A DNA stretch of 64,000 bases from the NCBI GenBank assembly GCA_003996215.1, contig QJPP01000458.1:1-64000 (forward strand), read 5' to 3'. Below, piece by piece: positions 35,323 through 45,716 of this stretch; position 1 is the first letter of the stretch; every line of letters starts with the position of its first letter. Source of the DNA: Jaltomata sinuosa (Eukaryota > Streptophyta > Magnoliopsida > Solanales > Solanaceae). Under the pieces are notes generated by a model. The model was given only the letters and a program-made list of their open reading frames with translations. It made no database searches and was not told the origin of the DNA. The translations under genes and the position numbers were made by a program.

Positions 35323-35583
35323 TTTAGCCTTCGGAAATGCGAAGAAGAAGGAAGATCATCAGTGGCATAGATTACTTGTTGCAGCAGCTTGGTTCCCAGG
35401 TTATGAGTAGTAGATTGTGGTTAGAAATCATGCTCATAATGTAGATTTGATGGGAGAAATCATACATTAGGCCTGCGAGCATGGCGTTTGGGTGGATAAA
35501 ATATATGATTAATATAATAAGGACCTTATTATGTGTTGATATGTTAATATATGATTCATTGATGAGTGTTTTGTGGTGGTATG
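35323..35583. other. 261-bp spacer between two facing family B LTRs
   Basis: Lies between the 3' ends of the two family B copies. It resembles 14650-14800 ('gcagc.gcttgg', 'taggcct.cg.gca.gg.gtttg', 'tggataaaa'), so it is probably a piece of the older repeat into which the B elements inserted. Confidence 0.55.
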
Positions 35584-38500
35584 TGTCACGACCCGATTTC
35601 TCAGGTCATGATGGTACTTACAAACCCCCAAGTGGGCGAACCAATCCCTGTAGCCCGAAAAGGTTAGTAATGGGCTACCACCGAAACCAACACATATAGT
35701 AAGCAGAAATAAGCGGAAGCAGATACAAAATAGAATAACGCGGAAGCAGATACAAAATAGAATAATGCGGAAGCAAACAACCTGAATATAAAAGAAACTA
35801 AACCAACCCAAAGACCTGATATCGATAGTACAAGAGCCTCTAATAGAATACAAGTGCTAGAGATAACAAAATAGAATATATAATTGTCTCTGAATAATAA
35901 AAGAGTAGCAGTGCCAAAAGATGAGATATGATCAAGCCCCGATCGTTAGGAGCTCACCCTAGTCTAAAATATCTAAGAACTACACGAGAATATACGCGAT
36001 CAACAGTGAAAGATCACAGTAGAATCTACACCAGAAAGATACAGAAGTGTAGTATGAGCACCAGTTGCAAATTAACGGGTACCCATAAGGCATCATAGAC
36101 CGACTGAGCACATATAAGATATAAAAGCAGTAAATAGCAGATAGCAAAGAAGCAGTCACAGAAACAATGGAGAAAGTATACAGAAACTAGCATGATAGAA
36201 GTCAATGTGAAATACAAGCATGCTATGCTAGCCACAGAAGAGATATATAAACCATAGAACACAAGTGAAGGGAAGGAAAACGCTCCTGGGGTCGTTGCAA
36301 CAACAATATATATAAAGAAAAGGTTTAAAAAGAAGGGCAGTATACTGGTAACCTCAATAAGAAGGGGAGGAAGAAAAGCAAGTAAACATTCTCATGTTAG
36401 AAGTAATATAACAAACGATATCATGCTGAAAACAGATATAACTCTCCAGATCAGAATAGTCAGAAAACAGCCTCACAAATAAAACCCTAGGGTAGGATAA
36501 TCTATACCACAAGGAAACGAAAAAGCCACTAACCAGCACCACAATAAAAATGGAACCCACTAACTCACAAGTGCTCAGAAGGCCACAAAATCAGTGCCTC
36601 AACAAGATAGGAATCACTACTCCACCAATAATCGGAAGCCCATACGATCAATACTATGCAAAGATAACATCCGCTAAACCACCATTAACCGTAGGCCATA
36701 ACAAGCTCTACAATAAGATATAAGTAATATAATCTACCTAGAGTCCCAATAGGAGCCCATACACCTGAGGAACACAATCAAGTGCAAACAAACCCTCCGG
36801 CATCCCATACTACCAGAGCGTACACTGTGCAAACAACAAACAAGGGTGGAATCCGAATACAATATGCATGATGTGATATGATATGATGGAACCGGTGTGG
36901 TAGTAACCTTGTATGCACATCCTCCGATGCCTGTATTCCCAATAGAAGGACCCATGAAGGGATGTTCCCACTATACCTCAACTACACTATATACCCCTCC
37001 TCCGGCACACTCAACACGTAGCCCCTGGTCCGAATCGGCAAGGCCCATAGAGGTCCACGACCACATACAGTAAGGAATGTGAAATCTCAAAGTATAACTG
37101 CCCAGAGTGTATCCGGGTCTAAATCAGTTATTGGAATCTTGTAATATGTGCCCAGAGTCTATTCAGGTCTAAATCAGTAGTAGTAATCTCAAAATCCCAA
37201 TAAAGGATGCCCAGAGTGTATCCGGGTCTGAATCAATAATCAAGTCTCAAAACCCTCATAAAAGGGTGCCCAAAGTGTATCCGCGTCTAAATCCATGGTA
37301 AAAATATGTCCAGCGCTATGGAACAACCGAGTCTAGTATTAGTGTGAAAACTAGTCATAAGGTCATCATAAAGCCTCCTTTACCCCAAGAAGATCCATAA
37401 AATCAGTTCCAAATTCCTTTTATAATTATTTTACCAAAAATGGGCCCTCAGGGCCATGTAATGTTTAGAAAACCGTGTATAGTAGGCCAACAACCAAAAT
37501 AGTAGTAAAACATGCAAAAAATCCTTTGCATGAATGATATGCTCGAAAACAAACAATAGCTCAACGGCTCACAATCAACCTATCGGCCCTGTACAAGCAT
37601 AAATAGCTCGACAGCATAGCTATCCAGCCTAAAATAACATCTCGATTTCCAGGGCTTATGGAAATTCCCAAATAACCCACCATTTATGGTCCAAAGGCTT
37701 ATACAAAGGCCACACGGGGCCACAAGGGTAATATTACAATAGTACAACAATTGCTACAAACAACGTAAGAAATAAATGGACATAAGAGACGGACAAGGTC
37801 AGGGGTACCACCCTAGAATAACCCACCTAAGGATATAAATTAATGTAATTATAACCTATATACGCAAAGTCTAAGGTAGGGAAGACCGTAACCTACCAGT
37901 CGTCTGATGACTAGCTACTGGAACAACGTCGTCCAAGTCTGAACTGCTCCTAGAAGCCTCGAATCACGAACAAACTATCAACAATATATTCTATGTGTTA
38001 ATACGAAGCTAACGGTACTCATAATGCTAAAAACATAGCCGGGTCAAAATTCGAGTCACAAGAGGGCCCGTGAGCCCCGCAACCCGAAGCCAAAAATAAA
38101 AACACCACAGTGTTCCCAATATTTCTGGGAGAACATGCTCCAAATTTAAGGTGAAACGAACCATCACAGAAGCCTCAAGTAGCCCATAAACTATGAGGAA
38201 TCAAAGAGGGAAAACTATGGAAATTACCAGAAATTAAGAAGGAACCTTACCAATTTTAGAAGCCAAGAACGAGCACGGACCAAAAATATATAATCCTCCA
38301 AGGTTTGGGATGAACCAGGTGAAAGAATGGAGGTTTTGGAGCTAATAAAAATGGAGAAATTGCCTAAGGAAGATGGGGAAATAAGGCTGGAAATTTAAGA
38401 GTGGCCAGCTAAATAGGCTGCCATGCCTAGGTGCAGGAGCGGCCATGCGGGCACAGGCACGCTGGCACGCTGGCACGCGTAGGGGCACTGGTGGCCCAGG

Positions 38501-39271
38501 CATGGCAGGCATGCAGGCGCGGCGCCCAGGTGCACACTCGGCCCAGGAGCACGCTGTAGCGCCATATCAGCAGCCAACAATAGCAGCAGCTATGCAAAGG
38601 CAGATTTTTAAGCTATGGGCCCTCGAGAATGCATTCGGGATCCCGCAAACACAAACAAGCTGAGCTATTCAACTAGAAACGACATTTTGAACTCAATGGA
38701 ATCGATAAAAATCCTAACGGAGGTCAATTTAACAAAAAGTGGGCCTCGCGCCAAAAATCAACATTTAGGCCAACTAATCCAAAATGGAACCTAAGGCCCA
38801 AAATCAAATCCAGAAGCCTAGAGACCCATAACCAATGGCCCTCTGGCCTAAAACCAACATTCTAGAGGTAACAACACTGACAAAATTTCCATCCGGGGCA
38901 GTCTTCTCCGAATACTGACAAATGTCAACCTTACAAGCCCAACTAGCTAGAATACACATAACAATAGAGAGTTCAAAGCTAAAAATCTCTCGCATCCTGA
39001 CCAAAGGTCAAACTAGACCAAAGTCCATGCTCCAGAGCTTACAGAACTATCGGAATTCAATTTCGAGCATGATTGCAAAGAATGTTGACTGAAGTGAATG
39101 ATTTCCTAAGTTAAGGCTCTAAAACAGGGAAACAACCATAAAGACCAAAAAAATGGTCTGGGCACCAAACTACCAGTCCCAGCAAGCCATAAATGACATG
39201 GGGCCACTACAGGAAAGCTCTAACGGTACAATGAAGGCAAAAAAGCGTGAATAGCCGGAAGGGTCATTACA
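35584..39271 (-). repeat. Family B LTR, minus strand, 3.69 kb
   Basis: Left edge TGTCACGACCCGA at 35584 and right edge GGGTCATTACA at 39271. The internal 3' sequence follows on the right, so this is the 3' LTR of a minus-strand element. It contains four tandem units at 37099, 37149, 37208 and 37267 ('tgcccagagt.tat.c.ggtct') and a GC-rich block 38395-38560 made of short 'cgctggcacg' and 'gcaggc' words. Confidence 0.85.
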
Positions 39272-39664
39272 TCATCCACTACAAAAAAGGACTTTCGTCC
39301 GTGAAAGTCACAAAAAGGAAACACAAGAGACTCAAACAAAGGCGGATACTAAGTCCACACCACTCTTCCAGTAACCAGAGTCGCCTCCTCCATCGAACGA
39401 CACCCAATGGAGCTAAACCAAAGAAAAGCCACCAAACTGTAACTCCTTACTAGAAAAGCTAGACTCTAAGCTTTAACTTCAAAACTCCAAAGGTTTAGAA
39501 ACTGAATTGAACCTTTAAGAAACTCAACCAGAAAGAACAGACACAACAGTGAAACCAAGAGAACCAAGGAGACCAACAAACAGAACTCGAACCCTCAATA
39601 CTACAATCAAATTCACCTAGAAAACCACCAATCAAACCTCTAACTCATGAATCCATTGACCCGC
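39272..39664 (-). other. Family B 3' internal fragment, minus strand
   Basis: Reverse complement of 31267-31655 by homology (shared 'gtagtggatgatg' at the LTR junction and 'atcagcgggt' at the far end). It is cut at 39664 by the Athila LTR. Confidence 0.8.
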
Positions 39665-41149
39665 TGATAAGTTGGTAATCTACCAACTTATTAAGCCTGT
39701 ATCCATGAATTATTGCTATGTTTTGAATAGATTTAGAGGTTCTTATGGCCTTTATTGATACCTATGCAGGTATTTTTGATAGATGATGATAAACAAGGAA
39801 ATGAACCCAAAAAGAGCTAAAAAGGAGTGAAGTGTCATAAAAGATGAAGATTCTGACGAAGGTGCAGTGGCCGTGCGACACACATAAGCCGAGGTGCGAA
39901 CCGCACCTCCTCTGCAAAAAGCTGCAAAAGTCTTGAAAAGTCTGTTAAGGGGTGTGGTCGTTGTGCGACGCGCACATCCTAAGGTGCAAACTGTACCCCC
40001 TTTGCATCGAGCTCCCAAAGATAGATGAAGTCACTAGTTCATTTGAAGGTAGTGTGCGACGCGCACATCACAACGTGCGAACCACACGTTGCTCCGCACA
40101 CCTCCCGAAGGGCAATTTTGTCCTAATTTTTAGTGACGTTTTGGGAAACTATAAAAGGCCTATTCATGCACAATTGTAAATAACTTTTATCATTCAAAAT
40201 ATTCTAAAGATATTTTTGCTTGGAGACTAAGTTTTTCACCTTCATTGAGAAGAGGGTTTCAATCTAATTCTCTTGGTTAACACTTGTGTGCTCAAATTGA
40301 ATCTAGAACTTGAGATTTAGCTCTAATGGAGGATATTTTGAATTACACAGCTGATATCTCTTTCTCTCTTGCTATGAGTGGCTAATTTATCTTGTACAGG
40401 GGTGTATTGATGATGGGTGCTTCACAAATGGGTGTCGGTGTTATTTCTTCTTACTTATAATTGCTTAATTAACATAGATCTAGTAATTTTACCATGTTTT
40501 AATCCTAAAATTAGTGGTTGCAAACATTAATTTTCATTACTTGACTATGTGATAGCTTGAGAAAGGATTTCATGGTTTCGAATGTGAAATTACTAGTGGG
40601 AACTTGAGATTCCACTCAGATTTGAGGCTAGAGATAGCTCTTATCAATGGAATTACCCATTTAAGGGTCTAAGCTAGAGATAATATGACCTCCCTAAGCT
40701 TAGATTGGTTGTTTATTGATCAAACTGATGATGCTCTAACCGAGATCATCGGATATAAGATTGTTGATCGAGAGATAAGTAATTCTTACCCATGACCAAT
40801 GCTACTTATATCATTAAGCAAGAATAAGTATGAATTGATAATCACCCTATCCCATAACTAAAGCCCCATCAGATATGCATCTCTAGTCATCTATTCAACT
40901 TGGTACACCCGCTTTAGTTTTATTGCTTTTTAATTGAATTGCAATTGTAGTGAAAAATCTCAATTCCCCCAATCCTTTTACTTGTTATTTTGAGCATTTA
41001 CTCTCACTTTAAACTCAATTTGATACAATCTCTATATAGCTACTCCAAGTCCCTTGGGTATGACCTCAACACTAGTTGGAATTATAAATTTTGTTTTGCT
41101 ACACAATCGCCGTGACCTCCTACTTTGGAGAGCAAGATTTGAGCGTTCA
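39665..41149 (+). repeat. Athila-type 5' LTR, plus strand
   Basis: Begins TGATAAGTTGG and ends ...GAGCGTTCA, about 1,485 bases, followed seven bases later by the PBS. It opens with a perfect hairpin: arm ATAAGTTGGTA (39667-39677), loop ATC, arm TACCAACTTAT (39681-39691). Dyads TGTGCG-ACG-CGCACA lie at 39962-39976 and 40053-40067. The reverse complement of its last 120 bases matches 44375-44480 of the minus-strand Athila LTR. Its insertion point is in family B internal DNA. Confidence 0.88.
40149..40158 (+). promoter_or_regulatory. Probable TATA box of the Athila LTR
   Basis: The sequence ctataaaagg lies about 85 bases after the second GTGCG dyad and is matched by 'tataaaaag' at 29167-29175 in the other copy. 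Its position in the LTR fits a U3 core promoter. This is inference from sequence only. Confidence 0.6.
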
Positions 41150-41156
41150 TAAAAAA

Positions 41157-41175
41157 TGGCATCGGTGCCGGGGAC
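41157..41175 (+). other. Primer binding site, Athila type (Asp-tRNA-like)
   Basis: TGGCATCGGTGCCGGGGAC lies seven bases after the LTR end. Athila elements use a TGGCGCCGTTGCCGGGGA-type site complementary to Asp-tRNA; two or three bases differ here. Confidence 0.85.
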
Positions 41176-41279
41176 ATGAGTTTATAGCTATTTTTTATTG
41201 TTGTTTTGAAATTAATTTGAGAGTACTTGTTTCTTTTACTTTTGTTTGTTGTTTGCGTTTTGATTGATCAGGCTAGCCT

Positions 41280-42250
41280 ATGAACGAGGCCGACAACAAT
41301 GAGAGAGTTGACGGCTTCATAGAGGCCGACGAGGCTGAGCCTATGATGCAAGGGGGTGTAGGTGCAATCCTCCTACCCCCCATGGTGGGAAATGTTGTCT
41401 TTAATGTGACTAGCACCATGCTCCACTTAATCTAATTGAAGGACCTTTTTCATGGAGCAGCACATGAAGATGCCAACCGGCCTATTCAGAATTTGGTAGA
41501 GATTTGCCAATCATACATCATCCAAAATATCTCCAAAGAATCCATCCTCTTGAGCCTATTCCCTTTCTCCTTGATGAGGGAAGCCACGGCGTGGTTGGAA
41601 GAATTATCGGACGGATCCATAACATCTTGGGCCAAGTTGGTTGGAGAGTTCACTTCAATATTCTTCCCTCCATCTCGTATGATGCAGCTAAGAGATGAAA
41701 TCATCAACTTTAGGCAACTCTCGGATGAACCCTTGCATGAGGCTTGGTTGAGGTTCAAAAAGAAGCTTCCCTTATGCCCAAACCATGGGTTGTCATATAA
41801 TGTTTTGCTTCAAAAATTTTATCAATCATTGCATTCCATAAACAAGGCAATGACTAATAACCTCAGAGGTGGCACCTTCATGGATATGAGATTTCCTATT
41901 GCCTCGGATTTCTTAGAACAGATGAAGAAAACCAACAAAGCTTGGTATACACGAGAGGCAGATGTGCCAACCTTGGGAGCAGCCTTATCTATCTTGCTTA
42001 ATGAAATTAGGAAGAGAGAGGAAAGTCAAGATGAAACAATGGCCAATATGATGACTCAAATCGATCTCTTGGGAAAGCATGTGATTGGCGCTAGTGATCA
42101 TGAGCTTATGACTGTGGTTGATGGCAAGTTATGTTTTGTGTAGGAACGTTCGCATCCCAGGTATTATCGCCCGAGGGAAGAGAACCAAGGTTGGATAAGA
42201 GATGATCGGGACAGGTATGGTGAGCGATACAACTACCAAAGTCATTAAGT
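41280..42250 (+). pseudogene. Athila-type gag
   Basis: Starts at ATG 41280, about 100 bases after the PBS (MNEADNNERVDGFIEADEAE). One TAA at 41433-41435 interrupts an otherwise open frame to 42143. The capsid region is clear: HGAAHEDANRPIQNLVEICQ, LFPFSLMREATAWLEEL, the FFPPSRMMQLRDEIINFRQL box (about 41660-41720), LHEAWLRFKKKLPLCPNHG, and FMDMRFPIASDFLEQM. These boxes are the Athila gag pattern; the SITSWAKLVGEF stretch is also typical. Gag assembles the particle. A frameshift at about 42143 leads into a basic RPREENQG-like tail. Confidence 0.9.
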
Positions 42251-43760
42251 AACCCCAAACAAAGCTGACTCCCTTTAACAACCAACCACAAGTGACCCCA
42301 GGCATTCCAAGTTAGAGGACATGTTGTCCTTGGTGCTAAAAAAAGTGGACACAACACACGCCGGGGTGCATGAGCTTAAAAGAAAAGTTTCAACACTTCA
42401 TAGGACCGTGAGCTCTCATTCAACCTCCATCAAATAACTTGAAGTCCAAATGGATCATCTTTCCATTCAAATGATCCCGGAGATGAAGACGTCACTTCTT
42501 AATAGCGCCACTACAAATTTTAAAAGTGACGGGCATATCATGGCCATCATTACTAGGAGTGGACGAACAACCGGTAAGATAAGAGGACCCATTGTAGAAC
42601 CGGTTGTGAAACCAAAGGAGCCTACTCCTGAAGTAGACAAGAAGCCAAGAGACAAAAATGAAGAGGTGGTGCATGAGAATGTTGTTGAAACTCCGGAGGT
42701 AAGGTAAGAACTTGACGCATCGAGTGCCTTGAAGAATGTTGAAAGTGATGATGATAAGGAAGAAGTCGAGCCCTCTCCCCAAGTAACCATCGATGACGAG
42801 GTCAATCCTCCTCTTGTGCAAGGCATACCGACCATAACTCCCAAAGGACCTCCTCCATACCCTCATAAACTAAATAAGAAGAAGGAAGAAACAAAATTTA
42901 GCAAGTTTGTAGACATGTTCAGCAAGCTGTCAATAAACATTCCTTTGGTCAAAGCTCTAATGCAGATGCCAGGGTACTCTAAATTTATAATGGATTTACT
43001 TAAAAAGAAGAAGGTGGTTGACGTAGGCACAATTGAGATTTCACACAGCTATAGTGTTGTGATGACTAACAATGTGGCTACGAAGAGAGAAGACCTGAGT
43101 GCGTTCACTATACCATGTACGATTGTAATGTTTGTATTCTGAAGGGCCTTGTGCGACTTAGGGGCAAGCATCAACCTGATGCCCCTTGTGATTTTCAAGA
43201 AGCTAGGATTGGGCACTTCCAAGCCTACTTCTATGTGGCTACTCATGGCCAATAGGTCTATTAATCGCCCTGTAGGAATCTTATTTGATGTATTGGTAAA
43301 GGTTGACAAACTAATTCTTCCTGCGGACTTTGTCATCTTGGACTGTGAGGTAGATGTGGAGGTTCCCATTATTCGAGGATGACCATTGTTGGCTACGGGG
43401 AGGGCCCTTGTTGATGTAGAACTTGGTGAACTCACATTCTGAGTGGGGGATGAGATAGTGACATTCAACGTTTGCCAACCCATGAGACCTCCGGATGATT
43501 TTAGAGTAATATCGGTGATAGAATCGGAGGGGAAGTGGGATGATGCTCTTGGAGAGTTTGAAGTGGGAAAGACGCCTGCATTTGATTCATTTCCAAGTGA
43601 GCAACTTAATGACATCTCTAAGATATTGATGGAGCAAATTCACCTCTGGGGATGGGGCCATGCCAACCGAATTGGCATGCCTTCTGATAACGGTTGAGAA
43701 TTGAGGTACTATCGTCGAGCCGCGATGTAAAATCAAGTGCTTCTTGGGAGGCAACCCAAG
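42251..43760 (+). pseudogene. Athila-type protease region with no RT or integrase
   Basis: In one frame with several stops (near 42439, 42705, 43140, 43379, 43440 and 43695). A coiled segment is followed by a charged linker. The box KFSKFVDMFSKLSINIPLVK (about 42895-42955) is a reliable Athila marker. The protease CDLGASINLMPLVIFKKLGL (from about 43152) has active-site D-L-G. FVILDCEVDVEVPIIRG and LLATGRALVDVELGELTF (to about 43440) follow. About 85 codons later the frame ends, and the end-of-polyprotein box LLGRQPKSF appears at about 43740-43765. RT, RNase H and integrase, normally over 2.5 kb in this gap, are absent. Confidence 0.88.
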
Positions 43761-44195
43761 TCTTTTCTTTAAATTTATTCACCCGTTGTTTTTTTTAGTG
43801 ATATGCAGGGAAATATTAAGTGGAAAATTGAACAAGAGAAAAACAGGGCAAAAATGGGTTGTGTGGCAAACTGTACAAACCACATAAGCAATTGTGCATA
43901 TCGCACAGTGCACCGCATGCCAACACAGACTGCCTGAAGGAAATTTGAAAATTTAGAGGCGACGTGCACTAGGCCGTGCAGACCGCATGAGCCCAAGTGC
44001 GCATCGCACCTCCGTCGCATGTTGAAATAGACACCTGGGCAAACCCAGGGGAGAAAAAGGGGCATGTGCGCTATGCCATGCGGTCCGCATATTGTCTGGT
44101 GTTAATTGCATGTCGCAGTGCACCAGCGGTAAGTTTGATCTTTAATTGACCTAACCCGTTGACCAACCCGACCCGGAGATGACCCAGCCAACTGA
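43761..44195 (+). other. Athila 3' internal tail with repeated GTGCG/CGCAC words
   Basis: Non-coding DNA after the LLGRQPK box. It carries dense words of the kind 'gtgcgcatcgcac', 'gcatatcgcac' and 'atgcggtccgcat' between 43890 and 44125. The minus-strand Athila element has a comparable stretch at 47260-47360. It ends where family B LTR text begins, at about 44196; no 3' LTR of this element is seen. Confidence 0.6.
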
Positions 44196-44362
44196 GATTT
44201 TCATCGATTCTATTGAGTTCAGAATGCCTTTTTAGTTGAAAAGCTCAGCTTATTTTTGTTTGCGGGACCCCGGATGCATTCCCGGGGTTCCATTAATTTT
44301 AAAACATTGCCAAAGACTTTGCATTTGCAGCAGCTATTGATGGTATGGCGCCATGGGGGGCG
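44196..44362 (+). repeat. Family B LTR copy 3, left part before the nested insertion
   Basis: 'attttcatcgattctattga' onward matches the reverse complement of 38560-38705, including 'gctcagctt.tttttgtttgcggga', 'cattc.cg.ggg' and 'ggtatggcgcc'. The first about 550 bases of the LTR are missing. The sequence stops at 44362 and resumes at 50628. Confidence 0.85.
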
Positions 44363-45700
44363 TGATAACGCTTAAATTGTTCTCTCCAATTAGGAGGTCA
44401 CGGCGATCGCGTAGTCAAAACAAAATTTATAATTCCCAACGAGTATCGGGGTCGTACCCAAGGGAACAATGTAGTCGCGATCGAGCTAATAAAGAATCTA
44501 AGCAATTTATTGAAGTTCAAATAACAAAAAGGAAAAAGATATTAAAAAGGGGGGTTTTAGACTAAAACTAAAAGATAAAGAAAAACTAAATAAAAGATAG
44601 AGTGATCAATGGCTTTCACCTTGCTTTCACCAAGAAAGGATAACAAGGGAGAATTGGGAGTGGGAATTCAATTCACAAGACTTGCACCCGGTTGACACCT
44701 AGGTAGTCTTGGCTAAAGGTATGCCTAACTGTCTCTCGACCAATCGAGCATATATCTCGTGTGTTTTCTCTCAAACTAACACGAGTAAGCAATAAACCAG
44801 CCAAATAACTTGGGGAGGTCGTCCTATCTATAGCTCGGACCCTAAAATGGGAGATTCTGCGATTGGAGCTATGTCTAGCCTCCAATCTAAGTGGATTCCC
44901 AAGTACCCACTAGTGAATCTTCCCGAATTCGAGAATTTCTCTCTCGAGCCAAAACCCAAATTAGAAAGCTAAGTCAATGTTTGCAATCATTGACTATAAA
45001 TTCAAGCAATGGAGGATTCAATAGACCCAAATAATCAAACAAGAACAAAATCTATATATGAATTCAATAACCCAACAAGTATTATCTATAATACAAACCC
45101 AAAATCTCAAGTCAACAATACACCAATAGAATAGCAATTAAGAACAAGAGTTAAAGAATGGAAACTAAAGATTTTACAATAAAGAGCATCCAAATCTTCA
45201 CTCCTATGGTGTTGGTTGATGAACTTTCTCTCCAAGCTTGCCAAAAGTTCCAAGGATTAGCCAAAGATGTGTTCCAAGACGGCTTGGAAGTGTTTTATGT
45301 GAATTGGGATTTCTCCGGATGCGAAATTCCAAAATTTCCCAGCTGCTCCGCTTTCCTTATTCGCCTACACAAAAGGTCTGCCGCGTATGCGAAGTGTCTT
45401 TGTCTAGTTGACCTTCACGTACGCGGTCAAAGGTTCGCATTCGTGGAGTATTTCCTCAGTTTGCCTTCTCATTCACGGCTAGGACCCCGCGTTCGCGAAG
45501 GCATATACTGTTGCCAGCTACTTGCTTCTCCAAATGGTCTATTTTTGACTTGTTTTCATCCGAATTCATCCTGAACACTTCTAAAACACAAAGACCTGCA
45601 AAATAGAAGTAATCCGTGTCAATTGTACTATTTTTCCACTTTAAGCTAGAAAAAGCATAAGCTTAAAGGCTAAATAAGTAGGTAAAATACCGACTTATCA
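44363..45700 (-). repeat. 3' LTR of the nested Athila derivative
   Basis: About 1,338 bases. Minus-strand start TGATAAGTCGG, with an imperfect terminal hairpin (ATAAGTCGGTA, three-base loop, TACCTACTTAT), and end GCGTTATCA. Contains GC-rich palindromic words at about 45350-45500, among them a TTCGCGAA at 45492-45499. The copy at 49650-50627 is nearly the same text. ORFs inside it on the plus strand (for example 45158-45574) recur in the other LTR only as shorter frames, and I treat them as incidental. Confidence 0.88.
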
Positions 45701-45716
45701 AACCCCCAAACTTGAA
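45701..45716 (-). other. Polypurine tract of the nested Athila derivative
   Basis: Minus strand reads TCAAGTTTGGGGGTT directly before the LTR start TGATAAGT. This is the Athila-type purine tract that primes plus-strand synthesis. Confidence 0.85.

Noticed and set aside
31267..39664. A recent perfect palindrome or assembly artefact
   Set aside because: Arms differ throughout, including different tandem arrays, so they are separate insertions of related elements.
42467..42866. Two overlapping ~125-codon minus-strand ORFs over Athila gag-PR
   Set aside because: They lie antisense to the charged Gag-PR linker, and their serine/leucine-rich composition is the shadow of codons on the plus strand.
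45158..45574. 138-codon ORF in the Athila LTR
   Set aside because: The other LTR (50143-50367) breaks the frame early; LTR DNA with GC-rich words opens by chance.
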